64,000 nucleotides of DNA, taken from Nonomuraea dietziae. GTDB taxonomy: Bacteria; Actinomycetota; Actinomycetes; Streptosporangiales; Streptosporangiaceae. Under the pieces are notes generated by a model. That model was given only the letters and a program-made list of their open reading frames with translations. It searched no databases and was not told the origin of the DNA. Location: NCBI RefSeq assembly GCF_014195505.1, contig NZ_JACIBV010000001.1, positions 868,001-932,000 of the forward strand, in the 5' to 3' direction. This document shows, piece by piece, positions 61,748 through 64,000 of the stretch (the first letter of the stretch is position 1; the number at the start of each line of letters is the position of its first letter). A program made the translations under genes and the position numbers.

Positions 61748-62453
61748 GCTCGGGGTCTCCTCCCTTGGTGGTTCCGTAGGCGACGGCCCCGTACTCGCGG
61801 GCGAGCCGCTCGAAGATCTCCACGACTTCCGGCGCCGCGGCGGCCAACCTCGCCGGGGACGGCGGCCTCGCGGGACCGTACGTCCGGCGCAGCACGTCGG
61901 CCAGCTGATCGGCCTTCTCCTCGAGGCCCAGCGCGAGCTCCTTGGGCAGCAGCGGCTCGATGGCGAAGAAGCCGAAGGCGATGGTGGGCAGCGAGTAGTC
62001 GAGATCCTCAGGACGAAGGTCCTCGCGCAGCAGGCCGTGGTCGGCGAGCGCACCGAGGTACTCGCGCGAGGCGAGCAGCTTGGCGCCCTGCAGCGGCTGC
62101 CTGGCGGGGCTGGACAGGAACCTGTCCAGCGTGTCGGTGTCCCTGGTGAAGAGGGCGCGCAGCACGGGCCGCCGCATCGCCTCCAGGAAGAACCTGCGCA
62201 TGTAGGCGTGCAGCGCGATCTCGGCGGGGTCGGCCCGCATCGCGGCGGCCACCGCCTCGATCATCGCCACGGCCTCCCTCGCGCCCACCGCGAGGAACAG
62301 CTCATCGCGCGTGCGCCAGTGCAGGTAGACGGTGCCCTTGCCGACCCCGGCGCGCTTGGCGATCTCGTCGATCGTGACCCGGCGGTATCCCCATCGCAGC
62401 AGGAGGTCCTGCGCGGTGTCGAGGATCCGGTCGGCGCGTTCGAGCTGGGACAC
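61737..62453 (-). CDS. TetR-family transcriptional regulator
   Basis: 238 residues. The N-terminal helix-turn-helix is 'ILDTAQDLLLRWGYRRVTIDEIAKRAGVGKGTVYLHWRTRDELFLAV', followed by a helical ligand-binding domain. GTG 62453 follows GAAAGGGGG. A clear inverted repeat at 62483-62509 in its promoter suggests autoregulation. The downstream VOC gene overlaps, so the regulator likely controls it in the same transcript. Confidence 0.93.
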   Translation of the reverse strand: MSQLERADRILDTAQDLLLRWGYRRVTIDEIAKRAGVGKGTVYLHWRTRDELFLAVGAREAVAMIEAVAAAMRADPAEIALHAYMRRFFLEAMRRPVLRALFTRDTDTLDRFLSSPARQPLQGAKLLASREYLGALADHGLLREDLRPEDLDYSLPTIAFGFFAIEPLLPKELALGLEEKADQLADVLRRTYGPARPPSPARLAAAAPEVVEIFERLAREYGAVAYGTTKGGDPEHGS

Positions 62454-62482
62454 GATCCCCCTTTCATGGGTGACTGATGACT

Positions 62483-62509
62483 GGTGACCAAACTAGCATT
62501 ATGGTCACC
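62483..62509. promoter_or_regulatory. TetR-type operator
   Basis: GGTGACC (62483-62489), 13-base spacer, GGTCACC (62503-62509): a perfect 7-bp inverted repeat between the TetR start (62453) and the end of the cupin gene (62516). Confidence 0.7.
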
Positions 62510-62515
62510 GCCTGC

Positions 62516-63247
62516 CTACCCCTTCCGTACGTGGTAGACCTCCAGCAGGCCGCACATCCCCCTGCGCTCGCGCTCGCTCGGCCCAGCCAGCTCGTGGACG
62601 GCGGCGGCCTCGAAGTGCGCGAGGTCGCCGCGCTCCAGCGCGTCCAGCTGCCTGCCGGTCTCCTCGGCCACCGCCCGCGCCCCGCCCTCCCAGCGCCGGC
62701 GCCACTCCGCCAGCCGCGGACGAACCAGGCGGGCGGCGGCCTGGTGGAACGTCTTCAGCGGGCCGAGGTCACCCGCCTTCGCCGCTTCAGCGAGCACCGT
62801 GAAGCCCTCGACCGCCAGGTCCCTCCGCCTGAACGCGGCTCCCAGGTCCGATCCGGGGGCGCCGCCGTCCGGCAGCGTGGCGGCTGCGGCGTAGGTCTCG
62901 GGATCGTCCAGCAGGTGCTGGGGGAAGGTCAGGACCGCGTCGCCCGCCTCGGGCAGGCCGCTGTTCTGCATGAGCACGACGATCTGCAGACCGCCGTGGT
63001 TGACGAGGCGGTGGATGGTGCCAGGGGTGAACCAGACGACGGCGCCCTGCCTCAGCGGCGTCCGGGCGAAGCCGTCCAGGTTGAGGGTCTCGACCAGGCC
63101 TTCGCCCGAGGTGACGACGTAGGCTTCGCTGCAGCACAGGTGGAGGTGGGGGGTTCCGCCCACCTGACCGTCGGGGGCGAGCGTGTCGTAGACGCACAGC
63201 CGCGAGACGCCGACGGCGCCGGGGAGCTCAGCCACGGGGACCTCCAT
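62516..63247 (-). CDS. Cupin-domain protein with helical C-terminal extension
   Basis: 243 residues. A cupin module comes first: 'GGTPHLHLCCSEAYVVTSGEGLVETL' (metal-binding His, His, Glu) and 'FTPGTIHRLVNHGG' (His). Residues ~120-243 are helical, with many Arg and Glu, of unknown function. ATG 63247 is chosen; upstream lies a LacI-type operator, so expression is probably sugar-responsive. The enzyme or binding role is not known. Confidence 0.8.
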   Translation of the reverse strand: MEVPVAELPGAVGVSRLCVYDTLAPDGQVGGTPHLHLCCSEAYVVTSGEGLVETLNLDGFARTPLRQGAVVWFTPGTIHRLVNHGGLQIVVLMQNSGLPEAGDAVLTFPQHLLDDPETYAAAATLPDGGAPGSDLGAAFRRRDLAVEGFTVLAEAAKAGDLGPLKTFHQAAARLVRPRLAEWRRRWEGGARAVAEETGRQLDALERGDLAHFEAAAVHELAGPSERERRGMCGLLEVYHVRKG

Positions 63248-63254
63248 ACGAGCT

Positions 63255-63270
63255 GGGAAAGGGCTTTCCC
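63255..63270. promoter_or_regulatory. LacI-type operator ahead of the cupin gene
   Basis: GGGAAA, GGGC, TTTCCC: an inverted repeat with 6-bp arms, one base off the symmetric centre GCGC of typical LacI-family boxes, eight bases upstream of ATG 63247. Confidence 0.6.
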
Positions 63271-63340
63271 GCAAGCTAGGCCCACATGATCCCGACGTCA
63301 ACGCCCCTGCGGGCCCCGGCCCGGCTCCCTCGTGAAGGGA

Positions 63341-64000
63341 TCAGGGGGTGACGGCCACCTGGCCGGAGGCTCGCGTGGCGGTGAGGTGGCGGCGGACGTT
63401 CAGGGCGGCGGTACGGCCCGCACGGTTGGCGCCGATCGTGCTCGCCGAAGGGCCGTACCCCATCAGCTGAAGCCGGGGTTCGGCCACCGCCTGCGTGCCG
63501 TCCACCTGGATCCCGCCTCCGGGCGTGCGCAGCCGCAGCGGGGCCAGGTGGTCGAGCGCGGAGCGGAACCCGGTCGCCCACACGATCGTGTCGGCCTCCT
63601 CGAAGCGCCCGTCGGCCCAAGCGAGGCCGTTCGGCTCGATCCTGGAGAACATCGGCAGCCGGTGCAGCGTCCCCTTGGCCAGCGCCTCCAGCACGACGGG
63701 CGTGTAGCCGAGGCCCGTCACGCTGACCACGCTCTGTGGCGGCAGCCCCTGGCGGACCCGCTCCTCCACCATGGCCACCGCGTCCCTGCGCGCCTCCTCG
63801 CCGAAGTCGTCGTCGCGCCAGACCGGCGGCCTGCGGGTGATCCAGAGAGTCCCCGCCGCGACCCCGCCCAGCTCCGACAGGACGTGCATCGCCGAGGCGC
63901 CGCCGCCCACGACCGCCACCCTGCGCCCGGCGAACTCGGTGGGCCCCCTGTAGGAGGCGTAGTGCAGCTGCCTGCCGAGGAAGCCCGCGCCGCCCGGGTA
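63341..64000 (-). CDS. Flavin-containing monooxygenase-like protein, C-terminal part (gene runs off right edge)
   Basis: About 219 codons of the C-terminal part; the frame stays open to the window edge (the last visible part reads YPGGAGFLGRQLHYASYRGPTEFAGRR). A second NAD(P)H-binding motif, VAVVGGGASAMHVLSEL, is followed by 'TIVWATGFRSALDHLAPLRL', the ATG motif region of class B flavin monooxygenases. The segment HYASYRGP before the second Rossmann motif is typical of these proteins. The FAD motif is beyond the edge. Confidence 0.88.
   Translation of the reverse strand, partial: YPGGAGFLGRQLHYASYRGPTEFAGRRVAVVGGGASAMHVLSELGGVAAGTLWITRRPPVWRDDDFGEEARRDAVAMVEERVRQGLPPQSVVSVTGLGYTPVVLEALAKGTLHRLPMFSRIEPNGLAWADGRFEEADTIVWATGFRSALDHLAPLRLRTPGGGIQVDGTQAVAEPRLQLMGYGPSASTIGANRAGRTAALNVRRHLTATRASGQVAVTP

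Overview
This window is chromosomal DNA of a very high-GC filamentous actinomycete, probably of the Streptosporangiaceae or a related family (inference). The signs are strong G/C bias at third codon positions, many GTG starts, short or overlapping intergenic gaps, several -10 boxes about 6-7 bases ahead of a start codon (leaderless transcripts), and actinobacterial families: an AfsR/BTAD regulator, DUF3152, a mycothiol-dependent isomerase-like (DinB fold) protein, an ECF sigma factor, a PASTA-less Ser/Thr kinase and a Pls-type peptide synthetase. I see no rRNA, tRNA, CRISPR array, insertion sequence or phage gene.

Layout. 1-5.7 kb: end of a CHAT-like gene, an AAA+ ATPase broken by a frameshift, a LanC-like protein divergent from a small zinc-knuckle protein, an EntS-like exporter and a membrane protein. 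5.7-11.7 kb: the most notable locus, a methyltransferase divergent from a membrane-bound Pls/PosA-type nonribosomal peptide synthetase whose adenylation code reads as lysine, followed without a gap by an M1 metallopeptidase. I read this as an epsilon-poly-lysine-type homopolymer synthetase plus a polymer-trimming or protective peptidase. 11.7-24 kb: housekeeping and accessory genes (CDF metal transporter, alcohol dehydrogenase, frameshifted epimerase, penicillin-binding-type serine hydrolase, a Clp/Hsp100 ATPase without a visible ClpP-docking loop, aldo/keto reductase, HAD phosphatase, 6-phosphogluconate dehydrogenase).

24-35 kb: a sialidase-like protein, a thioesterase divergent from an AfsR-like regulator, an ECF sigma factor with a membrane partner carrying perfect 15-bp repeats, and a three-gene exporter/P450/ferredoxin operon. 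35-42.4 kb: small enzymes and regulators, including a decayed divergent pair (truncated SDR gene and an XRE regulator that has lost its DNA-binding domain). 42.4-45.4 kb: a DrrAB-like ABC exporter controlled, by inference, by a PadR regulator that shares the same TCAA-n-TTGA box in both promoters.

45.4-52.9 kb: an acetyltransferase, an orphan MazF-like protein, a Tm-1-like/PEP-hydrolase-like/cupin operon divergent from a D-amino-acid-oxidase-type gene, a DUF3152 lipoprotein and a carboxylesterase. 52.9-64 kb: metallo-beta-lactamase-fold hydrolase and pirin, class V aminotransferase, secreted coiled-coil protein, Ser/Thr kinase, histidine-rich DUF4396 membrane protein behind a CsoR-like site, a TetR/VOC operon with a clear operator, a cupin gene with a LacI-type operator, and the C-terminal part of a flavin monooxygenase running off the right edge.

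Three genes carry single-base frameshifts, and a fourth combines a large internal deletion with a frame change. The SDR/XRE pair is clearly decayed; the AAA+ and epimerase shifts could be either real or sequence errors.
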